From the NCBI GenBank assembly GCA_013138555.1, contig WTCN01000091.1, positions 1-6,168 on the forward strand: a stretch of 6,168 nt of DNA, written 5' to 3'. The notes beneath the pieces are model-generated. The model ran no database searches, was not told where the DNA came from, and saw only the letters and a program-made list of their open reading frames with translations. A program made the translations under genes and the position numbers. Shown piece after piece: positions 1-5,875 of this stretch. Position 1 is the first letter of the stretch; every line of letters begins with the position of its first letter. The stretch comes from Methyloprofundus sp. (lineage in GTDB: Bacteria > Pseudomonadota > Gammaproteobacteria > Methylococcales > Methylomonadaceae).

Positions 1-1370
1 TTTTTTTCTGCCTCAAGCCGGGCGATTTTTGTATGCTGTTTTTTCAGGTTTTGATTTTGTTGTTGTAATTGCCCATTGAGTCTTTCCAGCTGTTGATTTT
101 TTTCTTGTAAGGTTTTACTCTGGCCTGTTGTTAAATCATTTTTTTCAATAGCAATCTTTGTTCTTTCGGTTTCAAGTTTTTTGATTAGCTGCTGACGCTC
201 TGCCAGTTGAGTTTTTAGCTCCCCTAACTCGGCAGTGTGCCGGGTGCCCAAATGTTTTTTTAGTTGGTCTAATTCCTGTTTTTCATCATTGATCAGCTGC
301 TGTTCAGATGCTAGCTGGTCTGTTAATTGAGCAATAGACAAGGTTGCAGTAGAGAGTTGAGTCTCTAAAGTAATTAGCTGGGTTTTAAGCAGACCTTCTT
401 CCTGTTTATGTTTGATTAAATCTGCGCTTAACTGGATACTGCGTTGTTCTGCCTGCTTTAATTTAGAGGCTAGCTGGCTGTTATTTTTGCTTAAACTGGC
501 TTTCATTTGCTCTACTATCTTAAGTTGCTGCCTAACCCTATCAGCATCAATTTGCGATATTTCTTCATATTTATGTATTTTGCTAGTGTTGTTAGCGTTG
601 TTTTTGGTGTTTTTTAGCTTTGTTAGCTGGGTATTGGATTTTTTTAGATTCGTCTTTAACTGATTTAATTTTATTTGCTCATGCTTATAGTTTTTTCTGG
701 AGCGTTCAAGCTGTGACTGCAAGTTAATTATTTCAGCCTGACGATTATCCAGTTCATTTCTAAGCAGGTTCAGTTCATCTTCATATTCAGCCTTTACCGC
801 CATTTCAATGGTGGATGCAAAGGCAATATCCTCACTTTCTAGTCCAGAGGCCTTTCTATACCAGTTTAAAGCGAGTACCAGATCTTTATCAACACCCAGG
901 CCTTTTTCATATAAATAACCTAAATTAATTTGCCCACGAGAATTTCCCTGATCCGCTGCTTTTTGATACCAATGTGCTGCGACAGCATAATCAGGGGCCA
1001 AACCATGTCCTTTCTCATATATTTCCCCAACATAGACCTGTGCCTCTGGATTGCCTTGTTGCGCCTGTGGTAACCAGATGGATAATGCCGTCCTGTAATC
1101 CGCACGGTCATAAGACACATATTCACCCCCCCGAATTTCACAATCGACAGAGGAGGTTTTAATGGGTTTGCGCTGGGTCAGGTAGGTTAGCCCCTGGCCT
1201 AATTTGCGTATTTGCCCTGGTAATAAGCAGTCGACAACAAGCCATTCTGAGCCATTAGATTGATGCTCCGTTGATTCTGTCGTTGTTGTGGATTGTGAGC
1301 TGCATGCTGTGATTACCACAACACAAAATGTGAGCCATGTAAAATGTAGAGAGTATTTAATTGATCGCAT
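1..1370 (-). CDS. Sel1-repeat, coiled-coil lipoprotein (C-terminus cut by window edge)
   Basis: The frame is open from ATG at 1370 to the left edge (456 codons, no stop), so the gene is partial at its 3' end. Residues 1-23 form a lipoprotein signal: a hydrophobic stretch ending in the lipobox ITAC with Cys23; Ser24 at +2 favours outer-membrane sorting. Residues 43-90 hold a Cys48/Cys77 region. Two Sel1-type (TPR-like) repeats follow at about 108-143 and 144-177, with YVGEIYEKGHG, HWYQKAADQGN, NLGYLYEKGLG and NWYRKAS. From about residue 195 to the edge the protein is rich in Q, K, E and L with heptad-like leucines, indicating a long coiled coil. An AGGAG at 1379-1383 sits 8 bases before the ATG. 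From memory, similar gammaproteobacterial proteins end in a caspase-like (peptidase C14) domain, but that part is not visible. A periplasmic scaffold or binding role is inferred; no enzymatic function can be read from what is present. Confidence 0.85.
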   Translation of the reverse strand, partial: MRSIKYSLHFTWLTFCVVVITACSSQSTTTTESTEHQSNGSEWLVVDCLLPGQIRKLGQGLTYLTQRKPIKTSSVDCEIRGGEYVSYDRADYRTALSIWLPQAQQGNPEAQVYVGEIYEKGHGLAPDYAVAAHWYQKAADQGNSRGQINLGYLYEKGLGVDKDLVLALNWYRKASGLESEDIAFASTIEMAVKAEYEDELNLLRNELDNRQAEIINLQSQLERSRKNYKHEQIKLNQLKTNLKKSNTQLTKLKNTKNNANNTSKIHKYEEISQIDADRVRQQLKIVEQMKASLSKNNSQLASKLKQAEQRSIQLSADLIKHKQEEGLLKTQLITLETQLSTATLSIAQLTDQLASEQQLINDEKQELDQLKKHLGTRHTAELGELKTQLAERQQLIKKLETERTKIAIEKNDLTTGQSKTLQEKNQQLERLNGQLQQQNQNLKKQHTKIARLEAEK

Positions 1371-1404
1371 GTTCGAGACTCCTGAACTGAATTTTAGCTA
1401 TATG

Positions 1405-1432
1405 TCTATCATTGCTTGTTAGTGTTTGTCAA
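1405..1432 (-). promoter_or_regulatory. Possible sigma-70 promoter of the Sel1 lipoprotein gene
   Basis: On the minus strand an exact TTGACA (-35) lies at 1432-1427. It is followed after 16 bases by GATAGA (1410-1405), which is a poor -10 match. Transcription would begin roughly 28 bases before the ATG at 1370. The -35 is convincing and the -10 is weak, so this is tentative. Confidence 0.35.
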
Positions 1433-1541
1433 TTTTTTTTATTTATTTAGAAGATGTGCTGAACGAGACAGTAGTGCGGCTCTATTGTGTAAGTAATTAC
1501 CCTACTTAATTTATTATTATATTATTATATTCAATGGTTTA

Positions 1542-1570
1542 TTGACACTTTCAATAATAGGGATTAATAT
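1542..1570 (+). promoter_or_regulatory. Sigma-70 promoter of the autotransporter gene
   Basis: An exact TTGACA (-35, 1542-1547) is followed after the ideal 17-base spacer by TAATAT (-10, 1565-1570). A run of A/T with ATTATT triplets at 1511-1530 lies just upstream and could act as an UP element. The predicted transcript begins near 1577, giving a 5' leader of about 55 bases before the chosen ATG at 1632. The TTG of this -35 box is also the first codon of the longest open frame, which argues against translation starting there. Confidence 0.65.
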
Positions 1571-1631
1571 CGAAAATGCTTGGAAAGAACTTAATCAGGC
1601 CAATTTGTATAATCAATTTGGGAGTAAGGTA

Positions 1632-2945
1632 ATGGTTCATATAACAAAAAAAATAAAAAGAGCAAATTCTTGGGCAAACTGGAAGCTTTTGCGAAAAGCT
1701 ATGTTTTGTGGGGGGGTGGGGATTTTAGTTTCAATAAATGCTGAGGCTGAAGAAAATACGGAGTTAACGCAGCTTCAAACTGAAACTGCTAAGACGCTCG
1801 GTTCTGTCTGTGTGCAATTAGGGGAGACTCCCCCATCTACTGATGATGGGAAAGATCTGAAGGTGCAATGCGACGCGATGTTAGGGAATCCTGATGCTGA
1901 GTCGTTTGGTAGTGATATGCAAAATACAGCGACTGAAGAATTGGGAACCCCTTCCAGAGTTTCTATGAGTACATTATCAGGGCAGGTTGCTGCAATTAAT
2001 ACTCACCTTTTTGATATACATAAAATCAGTCAGGCTGTCGGGGGGAGTAGTGGCGATGATAGCGCTTTATTAGCTAATCGCCTGAGTCTTTTTGTTAATG
2101 GTGTGGGAGGCTTTGGTGATATTAAAGCTTCTGAGCGTGAAAATGCCTCGGATTTTTATTCGGCCGGTATTGTTCTCGGTTTGGATTATCGGTTCACTGA
2201 TCATTTTGTTTCGGGTGTGGCATTCGGTTATTCCCATCTTGGCTCCGACTTTCAACAAAGCACTGATGTTTCGGGGGGTGGGATAGATTCTGATATTTAT
2301 AATCTATCTATTTTTGCTTCTTATGATCTGGCAAATTTCTATATTGATGGAACATTTAGCTATGGCTGGAGTGATTATGAATTAGAACGTGGTGTCAAAA
2401 TTATCGCCAGTGGTGAAGACAGGATTGCCAAAGCAGATACGGATGGCGAGCAATATTCGGCCGGTCTCGGTTTTGGCTATAACTATAATTATGATGCATT
2501 TAATATCAACCCTTATTTCCGCCTGGATTACTATCATGGCAGGATTGATAGCTATACAGAAACGGGAGCGCAGGGTTTAAACCTAAAGGTTGATGAGCAA
2601 AATTTTGACTCATTACAAAGCCTGCTTGGTGTGCAACTTGCCTATGCCTTCAGTCACTCATACGGGGTATTTATTCCGCAGTTTAATGTCGGCTGGCATC
2701 ACGAGATGCTGAATAAGAGTCGTAGCATTACAGCCGAATTTGCGACGACTGATGCGCAAGATCTAAACAATAATGTTTTAACAGCGCGAACCGATAACCC
2801 AGATCAAGATTATGCCACTTTAGGTTTTGGGTTTAGCAATGTTTTTCAAGGCGGAGTACAGGTATTTTTTAATTACCAGGCTTTGCTTGCCTATAATAAT
2901 GTCAATAGCAATGGTTTTACTGGAGGGGTACGCTTTGAATTTTAA
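1632..2945 (+). CDS. Autotransporter-type outer-membrane beta-barrel protein
   Basis: This is a 437-residue protein. ATG 1632 is chosen because GGAG at 1621-1624 sits 7 bases upstream and because the longer open frame begins at a TTG that belongs to a promoter. Residues 1-39 look like a long Sec signal: a basic n-region, hydrophobic stretch 23-36, and AEA cleavage site at 37-39. The mature N-terminus (40-150) is a short, mostly helical passenger or plug-like segment with Cys60 and Cys80, which could form a disulfide. From about 151 to 437 there are alternating amphipathic strands rich in Gly, Tyr and Phe (for example SLFVNGVGGFGD, SDIYNLSIFASYDL, SAGLGFGYNYNYD). The length suits the roughly 12-strand autotransporter barrel (PF03797-like). 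The last residues, GGVRFEF, end in Phe, the usual signal for the BAM assembly machinery. No large passenger is present, so the barrel itself, or the small N-terminal part, is probably the functional unit. The gene is monocistronic as far as can be seen. Confidence 0.85.
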   Translation: MVHITKKIKRANSWANWKLLRKAMFCGGVGILVSINAEAEENTELTQLQTETAKTLGSVCVQLGETPPSTDDGKDLKVQCDAMLGNPDAESFGSDMQNTATEELGTPSRVSMSTLSGQVAAINTHLFDIHKISQAVGGSSGDDSALLANRLSLFVNGVGGFGDIKASERENASDFYSAGIVLGLDYRFTDHFVSGVAFGYSHLGSDFQQSTDVSGGGIDSDIYNLSIFASYDLANFYIDGTFSYGWSDYELERGVKIIASGEDRIAKADTDGEQYSAGLGFGYNYNYDAFNINPYFRLDYYHGRIDSYTETGAQGLNLKVDEQNFDSLQSLLGVQLAYAFSHSYGVFIPQFNVGWHHEMLNKSRSITAEFATTDAQDLNNNVLTARTDNPDQDYATLGFGFSNVFQGGVQVFFNYQALLAYNNVNSNGFTGGVRFEF

Positions 2946-3001
2946 ATATGATGGGTATCCGGTTTCCTGTATTAAGTGAGTAGCCTGTTTGGGGATATTA
3001 G

Positions 3002-3033
3002 CCGATACCCTGTCATTATTTATATGGTATCGG
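3002..3033. repeat. Perfect 8-base inverted repeat downstream of the autotransporter gene
   Basis: CCGATACC at 3002-3009 is exactly complementary to GGTATCGG at 3026-3033, with a 16-base loop. A third related arm, GGGTATCCGG at 2952-2961, can pair with 3002-3010 with one bulged base, so two alternative hairpins compete for the same centre. No T-run follows, so it is not a classical intrinsic terminator. It could stabilise the 3' end of the autotransporter mRNA or be part of a mobile palindromic repeat. Confidence 0.6.
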
Positions 3034-3038
3034 TGTAA

Positions 3039-3064
3039 GATGCGCTTCGTGCCTCAGCACATCC
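3039..3064. repeat. Candidate dispersed palindromic repeat fragment
   Basis: The stretch runs GATGCGC (3039-3045) to GCACATC (3057-3063), arms that are complementary except for one C/A mismatch. A small nested hairpin, GTGC (3049-3052 region) with GCAC (3057-3060), lies inside. The wording resembles short intergenic repeats I remember from several gammaproteobacterial genomes, in which a GATGCGCTTCG motif and a CAGCACATCC motif occur together. That recollection has not been checked against this genome. It lies directly after the inverted repeat at 3002-3033, and the two may be one element of about 65 bases. Confidence 0.35.
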
Positions 3065-3100
3065 TATATGGATCAATGTCAAAAAGAAAATGAGCCAAGA

Positions 3101-3135
3101 GCTTTAGTTTTTATGCTGCATTGAATAGCTAAAGC
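3101..3135 (+). repeat. Leader hairpin upstream of the hydrolase gene
   Basis: GCTTTAG at 3101-3107 is an exact inverted copy of CTAAAGC at 3129-3135, extended by one possible G-U pair, with a loop of about 20 bases. It ends 18 bases before the ATG at 3154. If transcribed it would form a stem just upstream of the weak ribosome binding site and could affect translation; its role is unknown. Confidence 0.35.
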
Positions 3136-3153
3136 ACTTGTGGAAAGTGATAA

Positions 3154-4005
3154 ATGAAAGTCACAAAAATACCAACATTCTTTTTAATTCTGGCACTGAC
3201 TTCCTGTGTGAGTCCAGCAAATAAATTTTCCAGGAAAGCATTGGAATATGGTTTTGATAGCCTGGAAATAAGCTCGGATAGCTTTACACACCGAATTTAT
3301 TTTAATCAATTTGTGTTGCACAGTGCTGATCCTAAAAGGCTTCATGTTTATCTTGATGGTGATGGAACGCCATGGCTTAGACATCAATGGATTGCAAAAG
3401 ATCCAACATCCAGAAATCCGTTAATTTTACGTCTGATGCACTTAGACAAAACGCCTGCTATCCTTTTGGGAAGGCCCTGTTATTATGGCTTGAATAAAGG
3501 TATTCATTGTGAAAATAAGTACTGGACCTCGCATAGGTATTCCAGTGTAGTGGTAAACAGCATGGTCTCTGTTTTAAATGCCTGGGTAGAAAAAAATAAT
3601 TATAAAGAGCTGGTTTTTATTGGTTTTAGTGGAGGAGGAACCCTGGCCGTATTAATGGCTAATAACGTGAATATAACCACAAAAGTTGTGACAGTCGCTG
3701 CAAATTTAGATGTAAGAGCTTGGAGTGAGTTTCATGGTTATAGGGGATTAGACAATTCACTGAACCCTATTGAAGAAGCGATATTAAACACAGATATTCA
3801 ACAACTGCATTTCGCTGGAAAGGAAGATAACGTTGTGCCAGCCTTTATTATTAAAAAATATGCACAGAGTCAGAAAAACTCAAGGTATTTTGAAGTTTCT
3901 GGTAATGGGCATGTATGCTGTTGGGAGGTGGGGTGGCCGGAAATACTTGATATTATTGATAAAAAAAAGGCTATCAACTTAAGAGGGGATGGGTTTTTAC
4001 GATGA
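3154..4005 (+). CDS. Alpha/beta-hydrolase family lipoprotein
   Basis: This is a 283-residue putative serine hydrolase with a lipoprotein signal: hydrophobic residues 8-17 and lipobox LTSC with Cys18. Val19 at +2 is compatible with outer-membrane sorting. The fold is shown by the early strand LHVYLDGDGTPW (63-74), the nucleophile elbow GFSGGG with Ser159, the acid in GKEDNVVP (Asp225), and the catalytic His253 in GNGHVCCW. Other blocks I recognise as typical of a conserved proteobacterial hydrolase family are GRPCYYGL (106-113), CENKYWTSHRY (119-129), NLDVRAW...HGY (184-196) and the vicinal Cys255-Cys256. Four of the mature-protein cysteines (109, 119, 255, 256) suggest disulfides in the periplasm. 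The substrate is unknown; an esterase or acyl-hydrolase role is inferred. The ribosome binding site is weak (GGAAAG at 3142-3147). The last codons and stop lie at the edge of a repeat (4002-4067), so the C-terminus may have been altered by it. Confidence 0.85.
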   Translation: MKVTKIPTFFLILALTSCVSPANKFSRKALEYGFDSLEISSDSFTHRIYFNQFVLHSADPKRLHVYLDGDGTPWLRHQWIAKDPTSRNPLILRLMHLDKTPAILLGRPCYYGLNKGIHCENKYWTSHRYSSVVVNSMVSVLNAWVEKNNYKELVFIGFSGGGTLAVLMANNVNITTKVVTVAANLDVRAWSEFHGYRGLDNSLNPIEEAILNTDIQQLHFAGKEDNVVPAFIIKKYAQSQKNSRYFEVSGNGHVCCWEVGWPEILDIIDKKKAINLRGDGFLR

Positions 4006-4067
4006 AGAGCATGAAGTTAATGAAGAAAAAAGCTAACCCCTTCATTCTCGCCATGGTGAAATATTCT
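4002..4067. repeat. 9-base-period repeat with inverted arms, probably a dispersed element
   Basis: ATGAAG occurs at 4002, 4011 and 4020, that is every 9 bases. An inverted arm follows after an A-rich centre: CTTCAT at 4040-4045 and CCATGG at 4051-4056 read on the other strand as ATGGCG, AGA, ATGAAG with the same 9-base spacing. The right side continues into GGTGAAATATTC. This is the architecture of a widespread class of intergenic repeats built on (C)ACGAAG/ATGAAG units ending in TTTCACCA, which I recall from many environmental genomes. The element begins within the last codons of the hydrolase gene. Confidence 0.5.
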
Positions 4068-4103
4068 TCTCCTGCACCTATATTCTTAGATGCCCCGTCT
4101 TAA
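4002..4103 (+). CDS. 33-codon open frame overlapping the hydrolase stop (doubtful)
   Basis: An ATG overlaps the hydrolase stop codon in the ATGA arrangement typical of translational coupling and opens a frame of 33 codons ending with TAA at 4101-4103. The peptide starts MKSMKLMKKKANPF and has no recognisable domain. Most of it is spelled by the 9-base repeat unit (MKs at regular intervals), so it is more likely a by-product of the repeat than a gene. It is listed because the overlap would give it a plausible route to translation. Confidence 0.15.
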   Translation: MKSMKLMKKKANPFILAMVKYSSPAPIFLDAPS

Positions 4104-4150
4104 GTTTATAGCCATAAAAAAACATATAATAATACCTTGGTAACCTCCAG

Positions 4151-4888
4151 CTATATTTTATAAGGGAGTACTTTTAGCTTTAAGTCGAGCTGTTCAAGAA
4201 GATCCTTTGAAGCCGGTTTTACTAGGGGTATTTGAGGTTGTGTTATATCCCTTTTTAATAATCGTCGCGCCAAGGATCCTAGTTTCTTATTATTAAGAAA
4301 ATCAGCACGTAATAAACCATTCTGATATAGGTCAATAAAGCCGGACTCAGTTTGAATATGCTGTGCAAAAAAGCCCTCCTGTTTAAAACCTAAATGTATG
4401 GTATTTCTTTGTGCGTCAAGATTATAGCCATATACAAATGAGGTAACTTTATTTAGTCCTGCCAAATTAAACGCAAATTCTAAAACCAATAAAGAAGCCT
4501 CTAAACCAAGACTCCCTACCCTATGTAGAGTACAAGGAAAACCTAGTAAAAACTCAGCGCGACGATGTGTTACTTGATGATCGGCTAATGCAGCTAAGCC
4601 TATAGGGGTTTGTTGCTGTTTTTCATGTTTCAGAATTACCCACTCAATACGTTTTAATTCCTGAGGTAATTTGGTCTGCTCATTTTTTAGGCGATCTTGT
4701 ATTTCTTTTTTCAGTACCGTTCTACTCTGCGTTAAGCGATATAAATCCATGAATGAATCATTTTGATAGCAGTCATAAATAAAGTCTATATATTCTGGAG
4801 AAGCACGTACCAAACTGAGTTGACTGCCATGTAACGTTTGTAACCCGAGGGGAATACAAGTAAGCAAGTTATTTTCCACCATTATCAT
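4151..4888 (-). CDS. GNAT-family acyltransferase (RimJ/RimL-like)
   Basis: The predicted protein has 245 residues from ATG 4888. That start is chosen because GGAG at 4899-4896 sits 7 bases upstream; the frame stays open to an ATG at 4996, but those extra 36 residues are only the other-frame reading of the upstream gene's repetitive tail. The GNAT N-acetyltransferase fold begins at GSQLSLVRASPEYIDF (21-36). A central strand IEWVIL (81-86) and IGLAALAD (96-103) follow, then the acyl-CoA binding region RVGSLGLEA (123-131). There the pyrophosphate loop is degenerate compared with R/Q-x-x-G-x-G/A. Next comes FAFNLAGLNKVTSFVYGYN (138-156), and HLGFKQEGFF (165-174) is the usual GNAT ending. A C-terminal extension of about 45 residues goes beyond the typical domain. 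It would transfer an acetyl or acyl group from CoA in the cytoplasm. The coding region overlaps the upstream exported-protein gene by 20 bases, so translation is probably coupled. The substrate is unknown. Confidence 0.8.
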   Translation of the reverse strand: MIMVENNLLTCIPLGLQTLHGSQLSLVRASPEYIDFIYDCYQNDSFMDLYRLTQSRTVLKKEIQDRLKNEQTKLPQELKRIEWVILKHEKQQQTPIGLAALADHQVTHRRAEFLLGFPCTLHRVGSLGLEASLLVLEFAFNLAGLNKVTSFVYGYNLDAQRNTIHLGFKQEGFFAQHIQTESGFIDLYQNGLLRADFLNNKKLGSLARRLLKRDITQPQIPLVKPASKDLLEQLDLKLKVLPYKI

Positions 4889-5708
4889 TTTCTGGCTCCG
4901 GCGTAGAACCATTGCCGTTATCCCCGAACTTAGAACCACTGCTGTCACCCCCGCTTGACTTAGAGCCATTTTCATCAGTAGAAACTTTTGAGCCACTCCC
5001 CTCGCTTCCAGCAGTTTTTCTTTCTATTTTGTAATGGTCTAGTTCCGAAACACTAGCAGATGAAAAATCAAACTCTCCATCCACTAAAGGAATTGAAACA
5101 GCCTGAAAATAAATATTATCATCATCAAAATCAAGGTGCTCCAAATCATTTAAGTTCAGTGAAACAATTACGGAACGTCCATTTTTATTCGTAATATTTC
5201 CCAGGGGAGTCGACTCTTGATTAAATGGCCCAAAAGTTTGGGCAGGGTGTACAGTAAATGCAGAAATAATCTTCATTGTATCTCGATCCAAAATTAAATT
5301 GCTTAGCTGTAAATCAAGCCACTGAGATGCATCCCCTTTAATTGTACTATAGGCTAAAAAAACGACAACGGGCGTATTGTTACTTTGTTGAATATTATTC
5401 ATGATGAAGTCAATTCGTGGCTGCTTACCACTATCGACTGCTTTGCCAAGGTCATTTGCATAAATAGTTCCAGTCTCTGTGGATGTAACCTTGCCACTAT
5501 TATTTTCATTAATAACTGAATCACTGATATTAACAGGGGGAGTTAGGATCTCCAAAGGGTAGCCTATCTGATCAAGTGACATGGGAGCGGCTATTGAGCT
5601 ACTGGAATTGTCTTGCTTGCCTAAACTTGTAGCTGAAACTAAGTTAGTAGTGGATGCTAACTTACCCACTACAGCGATTGAAATAATGTTCTTTGTATGC
5701 TTTTTCAT
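4869..5708 (-). CDS. Exported protein of unknown function with Ser/Gly/Asp/Lys-rich tail
   Basis: This is a 279-residue protein I do not recognise as any named family. ATG 5708 is supported by AAAGG (5720-5716) 7 bases upstream. The N-terminus (basic residues 2-6, then IISIAVVGKLA at 8-18, and a possible cleavage after VSA at 24-26) resembles a weak Sec signal, with Lys16 interrupting the hydrophobic core. Residues 28-95 are polar and rich in Asn, Ser and Thr. Residues 97-231 form a compact part with beta-like segments (PVVVFLAYS at 113-121, SVIVSLNLNDL at 179-189, IYFQAVSIPLVDGEF at 199-213), suggesting a beta-sandwich domain. Residues 234-279 are low-complexity, with three Gly-Ser-Lys units and ending in an acidic PEPEND stretch. 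There is no cysteine in the whole protein. It is first in a two-gene unit with the GNAT acyltransferase, whose ribosome binding site lies in the PEPE codons. It could be a secreted or surface protein. Confidence 0.7.
   Translation of the reverse strand: MKKHTKNIISIAVVGKLASTTNLVSATSLGKQDNSSSSIAAPMSLDQIGYPLEILTPPVNISDSVINENNSGKVTSTETGTIYANDLGKAVDSGKQPRIDFIMNNIQQSNNTPVVVFLAYSTIKGDASQWLDLQLSNLILDRDTMKIISAFTVHPAQTFGPFNQESTPLGNITNKNGRSVIVSLNLNDLEHLDFDDDNIYFQAVSIPLVDGEFDFSSASVSELDHYKIERKTAGSEGSGSKVSTDENGSKSSGGDSSGSKFGDNGNGSTPEPENDNGGK
4886..4899 (-). promoter_or_regulatory. Ribosome binding site of the GNAT gene, inside the upstream coding region
   Basis: GGAG (4899-4896) lies 7 bases before ATG 4888 and is spelled by the Pro-Glu codons of the upstream protein's tail. 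It fixes the GNAT start at 4888 and makes the coding overlap 20 bases, favouring translational coupling of the two proteins. Confidence 0.6.
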
Positions 5709-5875
5709 TAAAATACCTTTCCCAATATTAAGTGTTTATCAAGCCCCTAAGGACAGTGTTAGTGTAAAAAACTTCCAAAAACTATTTAAACGTATTGACC
5801 TAAATGGTAACGAAATATTATTATCTATATTCTTCGCCAATTTTTATTTTAGCCAAAAATGGTGATTTTAGTTCC

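Noticed and set aside
412..663. 83-codon plus-strand open frame rich in Leu and Phe
   Set aside because: It is the complement of the lipoprotein's coiled-coil codons; Leu, Phe and Cys arise from reversed Lys, Gln and Ala codons, and it has no ribosome binding site.
920..1162. Minus- and plus-strand open frames of 73 and 62 codons
   Set aside because: Both lie wholly inside the Sel1-repeat coding region in other frames; the Sel1 frame is clearly the real one.
1542..1631. N-terminal extension of the autotransporter from TTG
   Set aside because: The TTG is part of a strong -35 box, the extra residues are not signal-like, and ATG 1632 has a good ribosome binding site.
2070..2580. Three 62-64 codon frames inside the barrel gene
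   Set aside because: They are other-frame readings of the beta-barrel codons without start signals or recognisable domains.
3184..3387. 67-codon minus-strand frame opposite the hydrolase gene
   Set aside because: It is antisense to a strongly supported coding region and has no start signal.
4104..4150. Intrinsic terminator between the converging genes
   Set aside because: A seven-A run at 4116-4122 gives a T run on the minus strand, but no stable stem directly precedes it; the GGTTACC stretch is too short.
4889..4996. 36-residue N-terminal extension of the GNAT protein
   Set aside because: It overlaps the tail codons of the exported protein in another frame, and a ribosome binding site supports ATG 4888.
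4869..5708. Ribosomally made modified peptide (RiPP) precursor with its maturase
   Set aside because: At 279 residues with a folded middle domain it is not precursor-like, and no radical SAM, cyclodehydratase or protease gene is nearby.
5581..5865. 94-codon plus-strand frame
   Set aside because: It overlaps the start of the exported-protein gene in antisense, has no ribosome binding site and continues through AT-rich noncoding sequence.
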